From NCBI GenBank assembly GCA_946547105.1, contig CAMNOV010000006.1, positions 1 through 50,811 of the forward strand: a DNA stretch of 50,811 nt, read 5' to 3'. The translations under genes were made by a program, and so were the position numbers. The notes below the pieces were generated by a model. That model was given only the letters and a program-made list of their open reading frames with translations. It was not told the DNA's origin and ran no database searches. This DNA comes from an uncultured Clostridia bacterium. GTDB taxonomy: Bacteria > Bacillota > Clostridia > Oscillospirales > Oscillospiraceae. Numbering within the stretch: position 1 is the stretch's first letter; each line of letters starts with the position of its first letter. Of the stretch, positions 31,532-44,618 are shown in pieces.

Positions 31532-32836
31532 ATGAATTCTCTCAACGATATCTGGCAGGGCATTTTGGAGGTTTTATCCCAGAAGCTGACGCCGACCGCC
31601 ATGAATACCTGGTTTGACGACTGCACGCCCGTCGGCCTGGATGAAAACTGCCTGGTGCTCCACAGCCCCAGCGAATTCAAGGGCAACATCATCAACACCC
31701 GTTACGGCGGCATCATCAAGGAGGCACTGAGCGATCTGTTTTCCCAGGATTTCGACCTGCAGGTGCTCTCCGGCGACGAGATCAAGGATTACGAGCTGCG
31801 CAAAAAAACGGAAAATATGCTGCCGGAGATGGCGGGCTACACCTTTGACAACTTCATCGTCGGTAACTCCAATAAATTTGCCCACGCGGCCGCCATCAGC
31901 GTCGCCAAGAATCCCGGCGCTTCCTACAATCCGCTGTTCATTTACGGCAATTCCGGCCTGGGCAAGACGCACCTTCTGCTGGCGATCGGTCATTACATCC
32001 AGGAAAACGATCCCGCCAAGAAGATCGCCTATATCAAGGGCGACGATTTCACCGTGCAGATGGTCAAGGCCATCAAGGATAACTCCGGCGAGGAATTTCG
32101 CAGCAAGTACCGCAACGTGGATCTGTTTCTGGTGGACGATATCCAGTTCATTGCCGGCAAACAGGCCACGCAGAACGAATTTTTCCACACCTTCAACAAT
32201 CTCTATGAGGCCGGCCATCAGATCGTCATCACCTCCGACCGGCCGCCGATGGAGATGAGCGTGCTGGACGACCGCCTGCGCACCCGCTTTGAAGGCGGTC
32301 TGATGGCGGATATCCAGCCGCCCGACCTGGAAACGCGCATGGCCATCACCCGCAACAAGGCGGCCCAGCTCGGCCTGGTCCTCTCCAACGAGGCCGTCGA
32401 GTATATCGCCGGCAAGATCACCTCAAACATTCGCCAGCTGGAGGGCGTGATCAAGCGCCTGACCGCCTATAAGGAGATCCTCAACGACATCATCACCACC
32501 GATTCGGTCGAACGAGCCATCAAGGACGTCATCCGCACCGGCACCTTCATCCCGACGCCGGAGATCATCATCCGCGAGACCGCGCGCTACTATTCCCTGA
32601 CCGGCGACGAGATCCGCGGCCAAAACCGCTCCAAGCAGGTGGCCAAGGCCCGCCAGGTGTCGATGTATCTGATGCGCTCGCTGACGAACCTCTCCCTGCA
32701 GGAAATCGGCGCGGAATACCAGGACCGCAATCACGCCACCGTGCTCGCCTCCATCCGAAAGGTGGAGGACATGGTCAAGACCGATCCCGTCATGGCCGGC
32801 ACGATCCGCGATATCACCTCCAACATCAACTCCTGA
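31532..32836 (+). CDS. dnaA: Chromosomal replication initiator DnaA
   Basis: 434 aa. Domain I is at the N-terminus; the AAA+ domain III has Walker A GNSGLGKTHLL at about residue 145 and Walker B LFLVDDIQFI near 204. The C-terminal DNA-binding domain IV ends in the signature helix. Where most DnaA proteins read GGRDHTTV, this one reads QDRNHATVL: the base-contact Asp and first Thr are Asn and Ala. The start has AGAGGTG upstream. It heads the dnaA-dnaN-recF-gyr cluster. Confidence 0.97.
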   Translation: MNSLNDIWQGILEVLSQKLTPTAMNTWFDDCTPVGLDENCLVLHSPSEFKGNIINTRYGGIIKEALSDLFSQDFDLQVLSGDEIKDYELRKKTENMLPEMAGYTFDNFIVGNSNKFAHAAAISVAKNPGASYNPLFIYGNSGLGKTHLLLAIGHYIQENDPAKKIAYIKGDDFTVQMVKAIKDNSGEEFRSKYRNVDLFLVDDIQFIAGKQATQNEFFHTFNNLYEAGHQIVITSDRPPMEMSVLDDRLRTRFEGGLMADIQPPDLETRMAITRNKAAQLGLVLSNEAVEYIAGKITSNIRQLEGVIKRLTAYKEILNDIITTDSVERAIKDVIRTGTFIPTPEIIIRETARYYSLTGDEIRGQNRSKQVAKARQVSMYLMRSLTNLSLQEIGAEYQDRNHATVLASIRKVEDMVKTDPVMAGTIRDITSNINS

Positions 32837-33060
32837 TTTTCTCCACAAAGCGCTGTAAAAAGTGGAAAAGAAAATTGTTGATTAATTTTCTGTCTTTTTC
32901 CGTGTTGAAAAGCAAAAACTTTTCTACTTTTTTCTCCACAGCAAAAAGCAAGGTATCATCACAAATATTCCCCTTTTCCACAAAAAATCGGCTAACAAAA
33001 ACAATAACAAACAAATAGACAACATAGATGAATATATTATTTTCCTGAGGAGGAATACCT
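32837..33060 (+). other. Probable oriC (dnaA-dnaN intergenic region)
   Basis: A markedly AT-rich 224-bp gap in a GC-rich genome. It holds DnaA-box-like 9-mers: TTCTCCACA at 32839 and 32932, TTTTCCACA at 32974, and a minus-strand TTTTCCACT at 32861. An A/T-rich stretch (AAAATTGTTGATTAATTTTC) could be the unwinding element. The boxes differ from the classical TTATNCACA at position 3. Location and composition support oriC; replication start was not tested. Confidence 0.7.
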
Positions 33061-34173
33061 ATGAAATTCAGCTGCGAAAAATATCTGCTTCAGAGCGCCG
33101 TGACCATCGCCTCCCGCGCGGCCGCGTCCAAGAGCCCGATCCCCGCGCTGGAAGGCCTGCTGCTGCAGGCAACCAACGACCTGCGCGTGACCGGCTATGA
33201 CCTGAAGGAAGGCATTTACACCAACATCGGCGCCGAGATCGAAGAAGCCGGCTCCATCGTGGTCGGCGCGCGCCTCTTCGGCGAGATGATCCGCCGCCTG
33301 CCGGACGGCATCGTCACCGTTTCGACCGACAGCAACAACACCGTCAACGTCAAGTGCGGCCGCAGCGATTTTCACTTTATGGGCATGTTCTCCGGCGATT
33401 ATCCGGAAATGCCCAGCGTGGACAGCGTCAATAACATCACTCTGCCGCAGAAGACCCTGCGCAGCATGATTAACCAGACCATCTTCGCCGTCGCCACCAG
33501 CGACGTGCGCCCCATCTACACCGGTACGCTCTTTGAGATCGAGGATCAGGCGCTCACGATGGTGTCCGTGGACGGCTACCGTCTGGCCAAGCGCAGCGAG
33601 GAGATCGAGGAAGGCAAGCTGGAAAACTGCAGCTTTGTCGTGCCCGGCTCCGCGCTCAGCGACGTGGAGCGCATCTGCTCCGACGAGGAGGGCGAGGTCC
33701 AGATTTCCGTCGGCAGCAAGCATATCTCCTTTGCCATCGGCGAGACCGTGGTCGTCACCCGCCGTCTCGAGGGCGAATTCCTCAACTATCGCAAGTCCAT
33801 CCCCGAGAACTTCCGCCACGTGGTCGAGGTCGACCGTGCGGAGCTGATGAGCGTCATCGACCGCGTGGCGCTGATCGTCAGCGAGAAGAACTCCTCTCCC
33901 GTGCGCATGCGCTTTGAAGACGGTCTGATCGACTGCCTCTGCGTCACGCCGGTCGGCAAGGCGGAGGATCAGTGCTCCTGCGAAGGCAGCGGCGAAGATC
34001 TGGAGATCGGCTTCAACGACCGCTATCTGATGGACGCGCTCAAGGCCTCCGGCACGGATAAGCTGCACATCTGCCTGAATACCGCCGCTTCTCCCAGCGT
34101 GATCGAGGCCGCCGACGGCAGCAAGAGCTTCACCTACATGATCCTGCCCGTGCGTCTGAGAGCGGGAGAATAA
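33061..34173 (+). CDS. dnaN: DNA polymerase III beta subunit (sliding clamp)
   Basis: 370 aa, the usual length, made of three clamp domains. MKFSCEKYLLQSAVTIASRA and the LEGLLLQATNDLRVTGYDLK segment are diagnostic. The C-terminus ends in the peptide-pocket strand KSFTYMILPVRLR (the MPMRL-type motif of the family). The dimeric ring tethers polymerase to DNA. The start follows GAGGAGG. A heptad array follows within 4 bp of the stop. Confidence 0.97.
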   Translation: MKFSCEKYLLQSAVTIASRAAASKSPIPALEGLLLQATNDLRVTGYDLKEGIYTNIGAEIEEAGSIVVGARLFGEMIRRLPDGIVTVSTDSNNTVNVKCGRSDFHFMGMFSGDYPEMPSVDSVNNITLPQKTLRSMINQTIFAVATSDVRPIYTGTLFEIEDQALTMVSVDGYRLAKRSEEIEEGKLENCSFVVPGSALSDVERICSDEEGEVQISVGSKHISFAIGETVVVTRRLEGEFLNYRKSIPENFRHVVEVDRAELMSVIDRVALIVSEKNSSPVRMRFEDGLIDCLCVTPVGKAEDQCSCEGSGEDLEIGFNDRYLMDALKASGTDKLHICLNTAASPSVIEAADGSKSFTYMILPVRLRAGE

Positions 34174-34177
34174 ATAG

Positions 34178-34205
34178 TTTTTAGTTTTTAGTTTTCAGTT
34201 TTTAG
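34178..34205 (+). repeat. Heptad repeat array between dnaN and yaaA
   Basis: TTTTTAG, TTTTTAG, TTTTCAG, TTTTTAG. The last unit runs into AGAGG, the likely Shine-Dalgarno of yaaA. Confidence 0.85.
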
Positions 34206-34213
34206 AGGTTTCT

Positions 34214-34426
34214 ATGGAAACGATCACGATCCACACCGAATTTATCAAGCTCGACGCGCTGCTGAAATATGTGGCCGCGGTCGGCACCGGCGGCGAAGCC
34301 AAAACGGTCATCGCCGATGGTCTCGTCACGGTCAACGGCGAGGTCTGCACGATGCGCGGCAAAAAGATCCGTCCGGGCGACAGGGTCTGCTTCGACCGCT
34401 TCGAGCTGGACGTGCAGCAGGCATGA
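34214..34426 (+). CDS. yaaA: S4-domain RNA-binding protein YaaA
   Basis: 70 aa. A compact S4 domain: [40 protein letters not shown] and IRPGDRV are the standard S4 elements. YaaA/RlbA sits between dnaN and recF in most Firmicutes and is linked to ribosome assembly. It overlaps recF by 4 bp (ATGA). The start lies 6 bp after AGAGG. Confidence 0.93.
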   Translation: METITIHTEFIKLDALLKYVAAVGTGGEAKTVIADGLVTVNGEVCTMRGKKIRPGDRVCFDRFELDVQQA

Positions 34427-35529
34427 GAGTTGAAAAGATCGCCCTCAACGGCTTTCGGAACTACGAGTGGGAGACGGCGGAATTCGCACCGGACACCAAC
34501 GTCATCACGGGACCGAACGCCCAGGGCAAGACCAACCTGCTGGAGGCCGTGTACATGCTCTCGGCCGGGCGGAGCTTCCGCACGCGCTTTGATAAGGAGC
34601 TGATCGGTTTCGGCTACAGCGCGGCGGAGATCCTGGCCGAGGTATACAGCCATGACAGGCCGCAGAGCATCCGATTGCTGATGCAGCCGGGACAGGCCAA
34701 AAAGATCCAGGTCAACGGCGTGAAAAAGACCGCCGGGGAGCTCAGCGCCGTCGTCAATACGGTGCTCTTCTGTCCGGACGATCTGAATCTCATCAAGGAG
34801 GGCGCGGCCGTGCGGCGCCGGCTGATGGACAACGCCATCAGCCAGATCCGCCCCCGCTATGCCGAGGTGCTGGCGGAATTCAACCGCCTGTACGAGCACA
34901 AGAGCCGTATTTTGAAGGACTGGCGGGAAAAGCCCTCGCTGCTGGACACGCTCGACGAGTTTTCCGACGCGATGGCGCGCGCGTCCGCCCATCTGATCCG
35001 CTACCGCGCCTCCTTTGCCGAGCGGCTGCAGGAGGCCGCGGCGCCGATCCACCGTGAATTTTCCGGCGAGGGCGAGGCGCTGAGTCTGCGCTACTGCACC
35101 GTGAGCACGGTGAAAGACCCCGGCGCAAGCGTCCGGGACATCTATTACGACATCTGCGACCACCAGGAGCGGCACCGCCAGGCCGAGCTGGAAGCCGGCC
35201 AGTGCCTGACCGGCGCCCACAAGGACGATCTGGAGATCAGCATCAACGGCCGCCCGGCCCGGAGCTTTGCCTCCCAGGGCCAGACCCGCACGGCGGCGCT
35301 GTCGCTGAAGCTGGCCGAGCGGGAGATCTTTCTGGCCGAGACCGGGGAATATCCGATCCTGTTGCTCGACGACGTGCTCTCCGAGCTCGACACCAGGCGG
35401 CAGGAATTCGTGCTCAACCGCATCGGCGGCGGGCAGACGCTGATCACCTGCTGCGAGGACGAGGGCATTTCGCAGCGCACCGGCGGCAAGGTGCTCTTCG
35501 TCGAAAAAGGCAGGATCAAAACCAATTAG
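34423..35529 (+). CDS. recF: DNA replication and repair protein RecF
   Basis: 368 aa, an SMC-like ATPase that helps load RecA at gapped DNA. Motifs: [13 protein letters not shown], Walker [14 protein letters not shown] at about residue 30, the signature region [18 protein letters not shown] near 285, and Walker [14 protein letters not shown]. Length is normal. The last codon and stop (AAT TAG) coincide with the first unit of a heptad array. Confidence 0.96.
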   Translation: MRVEKIALNGFRNYEWETAEFAPDTNVITGPNAQGKTNLLEAVYMLSAGRSFRTRFDKELIGFGYSAAEILAEVYSHDRPQSIRLLMQPGQAKKIQVNGVKKTAGELSAVVNTVLFCPDDLNLIKEGAAVRRRLMDNAISQIRPRYAEVLAEFNRLYEHKSRILKDWREKPSLLDTLDEFSDAMARASAHLIRYRASFAERLQEAAAPIHREFSGEGEALSLRYCTVSTVKDPGASVRDIYYDICDHQERHRQAELEAGQCLTGAHKDDLEISINGRPARSFASQGQTRTAALSLKLAEREIFLAETGEYPILLLDDVLSELDTRRQEFVLNRIGGGQTLITCCEDEGISQRTGGKVLFVEKGRIKTN

Positions 35530-35551
35530 GAATTCGGAATGCGGAATTCGG
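35524..35551 (+). repeat. Heptad repeat array, AATTCGG type, recF-remB junction
   Basis: AATTAGG (containing the recF stop), AATTCGG, AATGCGG, AATTCGG, then AATT. It makes up nearly the whole gap to the remB start. Confidence 0.8.
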
Positions 35552-35558
35552 AATTATT

Positions 35559-35816
35559 ATGTATCTTCATCTGGGAAAGGGGACGGTGGTCCCGAAAAAA
35601 GACGTCGTCGGCATTTTTGATCTGGATATCACCAGTCAGAGCCATTTGACGCGGAAGTTTCTGCGCCTGGCGGAGCAGGCCGGCGAGGTCGTCAACGCGG
35701 CGGAGGATCTTCCCAAATCCTTCGTCGTGTGCTGTGAAAACGGGAAAAAAACCGTGATTTTGAGCCAGATGGCTGCATCCACGCTGCTCAAACGCAGCGA
35801 AAGCGATCTGGTATGA
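35559..35816 (+). CDS. remB: Extracellular matrix regulator RemB / YaaB (DUF370)
   Basis: 85 aa. MYLHLGKGTVVPKKDVVGIF and the LDITSQSHLTRKFL stretch match the DUF370 (RemA/RemB) family. In Bacillus RemB is encoded between recF and gyrB and influences matrix gene expression. The start at 35559 is set by homology to the family N-terminus. There is no good Shine-Dalgarno: the leader is a heptad array whose terminal GGAATT is the only purine-rich stretch. Confidence 0.88.
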   Translation: MYLHLGKGTVVPKKDVVGIFDLDITSQSHLTRKFLRLAEQAGEVVNAAEDLPKSFVVCCENGKKTVILSQMAASTLLKRSESDLV

Positions 35817-35821
35817 AAAAG

Positions 35822-36018
35822 CCTTCCCCTTGAGGGGATGATTCCCCCGGCGGGGGAAATGTCCGCGCCGCGGACAAAAGGGGCGTGGAAGGTGGCCCAG
35901 TGCGCACACTGGGTCGGATGAGGTGGCCGCATGATTCTGCGAACACCATTTCATCTTTTCTTTTTGAGAACACCTCATCAGTCACGCTGCGCGTGACAGC
36001 TTCCCCTCAAGGGGAAGC
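35822..36018 (+). repeat. Modular palindromic element, family A, long form (A3)
   Basis: Same modules as A1 and A2, with an enlarged central loop. The first hairpin is GGCCCAGTG/CACTGGGTC. The second is fully Watson-Crick here, GTCACGC/GCGTGAC, replacing the GA...GA mismatch of other copies. It lies between remB and gyrB, ending 23 bp before gyrB. Confidence 0.85.
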
Positions 36019-36041
36019 CAATTAGGAAAGGATTATCATAT

Positions 36042-37973
<1,932 letters not shown>

Positions 37974-37978
37974 TTAGC

Positions 37979-38080
37979 CTTCCCCTCGAGGGGAAGGTGG
38001 CCCGCAGGGCCGGATGAGGTGGTCCTTCATGATTCACCTCATCAGTCAGCTTTGCTGACAGCTTCCCCTCAAGGGGAAGC
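37979..38080 (+). repeat. Modular palindromic element, family A, short form (A4)
   Basis: The cleanest copy. In order: CCTTCCCCTCGAGGGGAAGG, hairpin GGCCC-gca-GGGCC, inverted repeat GATGAGGTG/CACCTCAT, hairpin GTCAGC-ttt-GCTGAC, and GCTTCCCCTCAAGGGGAAGC. It fills most of the gyrB-gyrA gap. Confidence 0.88.
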
Positions 38081-38105
38081 CTGATAGGAAAGGAATTATT
38101 GAACG

Positions 38106-40595
<2,490 letters not shown>

Positions 40596-40612
40596 ACAAA
40601 CTCGTCCCTGAT

Positions 40613-40750
40613 AGAAAACTGGCTGAGAATTGTGAGCCGGAATTGTGTCAGGCGAGGCGGCCTTCGCCGAGCATAATGGATATATATGGTCAAGAAGGCC
40701 AACAAAGGATGGCACAATTCTGGCCGCAAGGATTGTCAGCTTTTTTATCA
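40613..40750 (+). ncRNA. Candidate structured RNA ending in a terminator, downstream of gyrA
   Basis: Nested helices: outer GCTGAgAATT (40622-40631) with GATTgTCAGC (40731-40740), directly followed by TTTTTT. A 13-bp inner helix pairs CCGGAATTGTGTC (40637-40649) with GGCACAATTCTGG (40711-40723). Inside lie the hairpin GGCGA/TCGCC (40651-40668) and an alternative pairing GGCCTT/AAGGCC. There is no open frame of quality. It could be a 3' UTR element of gyrA, a leader of the next genes, or an independent small RNA. Confidence 0.6.
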
Positions 40751-40764
40751 TGGAGGAGTTTCGT

Positions 40765-41004
40765 ATGTGGGATCAGAAGCATTGGAAATGGAAATATCCG
40801 CACCGGATCGCTGAGCTGGTTCTAATCCTGGTCTTTATTGCGATGAACCTGCTTTTCCCGGCGCTTGAATTTCACTGGAAACTGCTGGCCGCCCTGGCGG
40901 CCGGCGCGGTCACGGCTGCGGTTGCCTATGTGATCCGGAAGAACCGCCCGCCGGAGCCGGAAAACGATGAGAACAAGGGTGAAGATCCGTATCCGCCGTT
41001 TTGA
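40765..41004 (+). CDS. Small two-helix membrane protein
   Basis: 79 aa, not recognised. A Trp/Lys/His-rich N-terminus (WDQKHWKWKYPHRIAE) precedes two adjacent hydrophobic helices (about residues 17-34 and 39-56) and a Pro/Asp/Glu-rich tail. The start at 40765 follows GGAGGAG; the longer ORF in the track runs through the structured RNA. It is first of three consecutive small membrane-protein genes. Confidence 0.7.
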   Translation: MWDQKHWKWKYPHRIAELVLILVFIAMNLLFPALEFHWKLLAALAAGAVTAAVAYVIRKNRPPEPENDENKGEDPYPPF

Positions 41005-41028
41005 CGCGGCGCTTGAGGAGGAATTGCG

Positions 41029-41502
41029 ATGAACAATCAGCAGAAAAAGAAAAAATCCGGTATTTCCTGGGCCATGCTGGTCTTTTTACTTCCATTTTTG
41101 GTCCGTATGCTGGACGGAGACCTGCATCCGGCGATCTTTCTTCTGATCGCGCTTGTGATCGTCGGTCCTGTCATTGTCAGCAAGATGGCCAAAGCAAAGG
41201 AAGGCGCGTCAAACAGCACGCAGGGAACGGTCGCGAACAGCGGCGGCGCTTCGCATGCCAGACATACGCCGGAGGTCGAGCTTCACCGCCCGGTGCCCTC
41301 CATGCAGCGGCGCGAGCCCACGGCGCAGCGCAGCTTTCCGCAGCCGGATGCCTACTGCGTGTCCTGTGAGCTGAGCGGCGAGGATCACTTCGTCCGCGAC
41401 CGCCAGCGCCGCATCCAGCAGCTGGACGAGTGGCTGAAAAACGGCCTCGTCGACAAGCAGGAATACCTGGTGCTCAAGCGGCGCTTCGAGAGGGATCAAT
41501 GA
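41029..41502 (+). CDS. Membrane protein with SHOCT-like C-terminal segment
   Basis: 157 aa. A lysine-rich start precedes two hydrophobic helices (about residues 12-28 and 34-51). A flexible Ser/Ala/His/Arg linker follows, with a CVSC pair, then a C-terminal helix-turn-helix segment RIQQLDEWLKNGLVDKQEYL that matches the SHOCT (short C-terminal) pattern. SHOCT segments are oligomerisation or interaction modules. The start has GAGGAGG upstream. It overlaps the next gene by ATGA. Confidence 0.72.
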   Translation: MNNQQKKKKSGISWAMLVFLLPFLVRMLDGDLHPAIFLLIALVIVGPVIVSKMAKAKEGASNSTQGTVANSGGASHARHTPEVELHRPVPSMQRREPTAQRSFPQPDAYCVSCELSGEDHFVRDRQRRIQQLDEWLKNGLVDKQEYLVLKRRFERDQ

Positions 41503-41699
41503 GAAAAACAGGAATCACCATAGTCGCATTGATCCTGTTGCTTAGTTTTCAACTGATCGATGCGATAGCCGATCAAAATCGGTTTCAGGTGAGGGGCATT
41601 TTGATCATTGATACTCTTTTGCTGGCGGTTTTTGGGATAACGATCATCGTTGATCGTTGGAAAAGAAAAAGAGACCGGGGGAAAGATGAAAACAGTTGA
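41499..41699 (+). CDS. Small membrane protein
   Basis: 66 aa, unknown. Two hydrophobic helices (about residues 5-24 and 33-51) end in a strongly charged tail ([15 protein letters not shown]). The ATG overlaps the SHOCT gene stop (ATGA), and the 3' end overlaps the start of rnhA, so translation is probably coupled through the set. AT content is higher than in neighbouring genes. Confidence 0.7.
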   Translation: MRKTGITIVALILLLSFQLIDAIADQNRFQVRGILIIDTLLLAVFGITIIVDRWKRKRDRGKDENS

Positions 41700-42123
41700 G
41701 ATCTATACCGACGGGGCCTGCAGCGGCAATCCCGGCCCGGGCGGCTGGGGCGCCATCCTGCGCTATAACGGCCGCGAAAAGACCCTCTCCGGCGGCGAGG
41801 CGCAGACCACCAACAACCGCATGGAGCTGACCGCCGTGATCCAGGCGCTGCTGGCGCTCAAGGAGCCCTGCACCGTCGAGCTCTGGTCCGATTCCAAGTA
41901 CGTCATCGACGCGCTGGACAAGGGCTGGGCCTGGGGCTGGCGCAAAAAGGGTTGGGTCAAGAGCGACAAAAAGCCCGCGCTGAACCCCGATCTTTGGGAG
42001 ACGCTGCTGGATCTGACGCGGCAGCACGAGATGCACTATCACTGGGTCAAAGGGCACGCCGAAAACGAATTTAACAACCGCTGCGACGCCATGGCTGTGG
42101 CAGAGAGGGAAAAATTCGCATGA
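41686..42123 (+). CDS. rnhA: Ribonuclease HI
   Basis: 145 aa, close to the E. coli length. It cleaves the RNA strand of RNA-DNA hybrids using two metal ions. Catalytic residues are visible in [16 protein letters not shown] (Asp), [15 protein letters not shown] (Glu), [12 protein letters not shown] (Asp) and the [16 protein letters not shown] region (His and Asp). The basic protrusion [10 protein letters not shown] is present. Start at 41686 with GGGGGAAAG; the upstream extension overlaps the previous gene. It overlaps the following ABC gene by 4 bp. Confidence 0.95.
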   Translation: MKTVEIYTDGACSGNPGPGGWGAILRYNGREKTLSGGEAQTTNNRMELTAVIQALLALKEPCTVELWSDSKYVIDALDKGWAWGWRKKGWVKSDKKPALNPDLWETLLDLTRQHEMHYHWVKGHAENEFNNRCDAMAVAEREKFA

Positions 42124-43853
42124 ATTACAACGAAAAGCCGCTGAAGATATTCATCCGCTATATCGCGCGGCAGAAAAAGCTGTTCACGATCGACATGATC
42201 TGTGCGCTGCTGGTGGCGGTGATCGATCTGATTTTCCCCTATGTGTCGCGCAGCGCGATGCGCAGCTACCTGCCGCAGAAGCTCTACACCGTATTTTTCC
42301 TGGTGATGGGCGTGATGGCGCTGGCCTATCTGGCCAAGGCGCTGCTGTACTACGTCATCACCGTGGTGGGCCACCGCATGGGCGTGCTGGTGGAGGCGGA
42401 AATGCGGCGCGACCTCTTTGAACATATGCAGAAGCTCTCCTTCCGCTTTTACGACCAGAACCGCACGGGCGTGCTGATGAGCCGCATCACGAGCGAGCTG
42501 TTCGATATCACGGAGCTGAGCCACCACGGTCCGGAGAACGTCATCATCTGCTCGCTGACCATCGTGGGCGCGCTGATCGTGATGTTCGTGCTGCGCTGGG
42601 AGCTGGCGCTGGTGCTGACGATCGCGCTGCCGGTCTGCCTGTGGTTCACGCTCAGCCAGCGCCTTCGCATGAAGCGCGCCAACATTGAGGTCAAGCGCAA
42701 GACCGCCGAGATCACCGCCGCCATCGAGAGCAGCATTTCCGGCGTGCGCGTGGCCAAGGCTTTCGCCAACGAGGAGCAGGAGGGTCTGAAATTTGACCGC
42801 GCCAACGACATGTTCAAGGGCGCGAAGGTCGAATACTACAAGACCATGGGCCTCTTTATGAGCGGGATGGAGTTTACCACCGGCATCATGCAGGTGCTGG
42901 TCATCACGGTGGGCGGCCTGCTCATCATGGCCGGGCGCATGGACGCGGTGGACCTCGTCACCTTCACGCTCTACGTCTCCACCTTCGTGACCCCGGTGCG
43001 CAAGCTCGCGCAGTTTGCCGAGCAGTACATGCAGGGCACGGCGGGCTTCACCCGCTTCCTGGAGATCATGCGCACCGAGGCGGATATCCAGGACGCGCCG
43101 GATGCGAAGACGCTTTCCGACGTGCGCGGCGAGATCGAATACCGCGACGTGAGCTTCGCCTACTCCAACGGCATCCCGGTGCTCAGCCACATCGACCTCA
43201 AGCTGGAGCCCGGCAAAACGCTCGCCCTCGTTGGGCCTTCCGGCGGCGGCAAGACCACGCTCTGCCAGCTGCTGCCCCGTTTTTACGAGGTGTCGGACGG
43301 CGCGGTGCTGGTGGACGGCAAGGACGTGCGCAGCGTCACGCAGTCAAGTCTGCGGCGCAATATCGGCATTTTGCAGCAGGACGTGTTCCTGTTTGCCGAT
43401 ACGATCCGCGAGAATATCCGCTACGGCCGCCCGGAAGCCAGCGACGAGGAGATCATTGAGGCCGCCAGGCGCGCCGAAATCCACGACGAGATCATGGCGC
43501 TGCCCCAGGGATACGACAGCTACGTGGGCGAGCGCGGCGTGATGCTCTCCGGCGGGCAGAAGCAGCGCATTTCCATTGCCCGCGTCTTTTTGAAAAACCC
43601 GAAGATCCTGATCCTCGACGAGGCGACCTCCGCGCTCGACACCGTGACCGAGCAGCGCATCCAGGCCGCGCTTGAGGAGCTGAGCGTCGGGCGCACGACC
43701 GTGATCGTTGCCCACCGCCTGTCCACCGTGCGCCACGCCGACGAGATCGCCGTCGTGGAGGGCGAGCACATCGTCGAGCGCGGCAGCCACGAGGAGCTGG
43801 TCGCGAAGGGCGGCGTCTACGCCGCGCTCTGCAGGGCGCAGAGCCTGGGGTGA
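42120..43853 (+). CDS. ABC exporter, fused membrane and ATPase domains
   Basis: 577 aa. An N-terminal type I exporter membrane domain of six helices (about residues 20-300) precedes an ATPase domain with Walker [10 protein letters not shown] at about 374, signature MLSGGQKQR, Walker [13 protein letters not shown] and VAHRLSTV. It acts as a dimer, exporting lipids, peptides or drugs; the substrate is not readable. The start overlaps the rnhA stop (ATGA). Confidence 0.94.
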   Translation: MNYNEKPLKIFIRYIARQKKLFTIDMICALLVAVIDLIFPYVSRSAMRSYLPQKLYTVFFLVMGVMALAYLAKALLYYVITVVGHRMGVLVEAEMRRDLFEHMQKLSFRFYDQNRTGVLMSRITSELFDITELSHHGPENVIICSLTIVGALIVMFVLRWELALVLTIALPVCLWFTLSQRLRMKRANIEVKRKTAEITAAIESSISGVRVAKAFANEEQEGLKFDRANDMFKGAKVEYYKTMGLFMSGMEFTTGIMQVLVITVGGLLIMAGRMDAVDLVTFTLYVSTFVTPVRKLAQFAEQYMQGTAGFTRFLEIMRTEADIQDAPDAKTLSDVRGEIEYRDVSFAYSNGIPVLSHIDLKLEPGKTLALVGPSGGGKTTLCQLLPRFYEVSDGAVLVDGKDVRSVTQSSLRRNIGILQQDVFLFADTIRENIRYGRPEASDEEIIEAARRAEIHDEIMALPQGYDSYVGERGVMLSGGQKQRISIARVFLKNPKILILDEATSALDTVTEQRIQAALEELSVGRTTVIVAHRLSTVRHADEIAVVEGEHIVERGSHEELVAKGGVYAALCRAQSLG

Positions 43854-43857
43854 AGAG

Positions 43858-43885
43858 TTTTTAGTTCTTAGTTTTCAGTTTTTAG
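43858..43885 (+). repeat. Heptad repeat array after the ABC exporter gene
   Basis: TTTTTAG, TTCTTAG, TTTTCAG, TTTTTAG, starting 4 bp after the stop. The unit order matches the array at 28412-28432 and is close to that at 34178. Confidence 0.85.
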
Positions 43886-43901
43886 AAAAGGGAGCGGTAC
43901 G

Positions 43902-44480
43902 ATGGCTTTGATCCTGCGAAATTGCGGGCACCGTGAGCTGGAGCAGTTTTATTCGCTGTTCGAGGTGGATTTTGACAAAAAGGAGATCCTGCCGCGTTTG
44001 GGCGTGCACAAGGCGATGCTCAAGGGCGATATGGAGCTGCTGGCCGTCACCGACGAGGAAAGCCGGCTCGATCTGGCCTACGCCCTGGTCGGATGCCGCA
44101 GCCTCTACGGCTATGTCTGGCTCAAATACCTCGACGTGATCCCCTTTTACCGCGAAAAGGGCCTCGGCGTGCAGGCCATGCGCCTGCTGAACAAGCGCTT
44201 TGCCGACCGGCAGGGCATTGTGGCCGAGATCACCGACTTCGACCCCGACGGCGAGGGGGAGGCCCTGCGCAAGCAGCGCAAATTCTTCGCCCGCTTCGGC
44301 TATGAGGAGATCGAGAGCGATCTGCGCATCGGCGGCGTGCAGGACCATATCATGGTCAAGCCCATCCGCGGCAGCGCGGAGATCAGCCCGATCATCCACC
44401 GCGTGATGCTGGATTTTTATTCCCGCGTCCTCTCTCCGGCAGGGCTGGAGCGCATGGTGGAGATCCGTCCGGTCAAATAA
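43902..44480 (+). CDS. GNAT-like acetyltransferase
   Basis: 192 aa. The central part has the GNAT acetyl-CoA motif (PFYREKGLGVQAMRLLNKRF, about residues 85-104), followed by a strand (GIVAEITDF) and a helix region KFFARFGYEEI as in motif B. The N-terminal half is acidic and the C-terminal tail is extra. No substrate can be predicted. The start follows GGGAGCGG after the heptad array. Confidence 0.75.
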   Translation: MALILRNCGHRELEQFYSLFEVDFDKKEILPRLGVHKAMLKGDMELLAVTDEESRLDLAYALVGCRSLYGYVWLKYLDVIPFYREKGLGVQAMRLLNKRFADRQGIVAEITDFDPDGEGEALRKQRKFFARFGYEEIESDLRIGGVQDHIMVKPIRGSAEISPIIHRVMLDFYSRVLSPAGLERMVEIRPVK

Positions 44481-44483
44481 TCA

Positions 44484-44525
44484 TTTTTTGAGCCCGGGAA
44501 ACCGATCCCGGGCTCAAAAAATTTT
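44484..44525. terminator. Bidirectional terminator
   Basis: TTTTTTGAGCCCGGGA/TCCCGGGCTCAAAAAA around a 6-nt loop. Confidence 0.85.
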
Positions 44526-44556
44526 CTTAACATGTCTGAATTTGTCGAACAGGCTA

Positions 44557-44585
44557 TGGACAAGGGCGCGGCGAGGGTGTATAAT
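44557..44585 (+). promoter_or_regulatory. Promoter of the Pro/Gln-rich anchored protein gene
   Basis: TGGACA (44557-44562), a 17-bp spacer and a perfect TATAAT (44580-44585). Confidence 0.8.
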
Positions 44586-44618
44586 AGTTACAAATAAGTT
44601 ACAAAGGAAGGGGATCTT

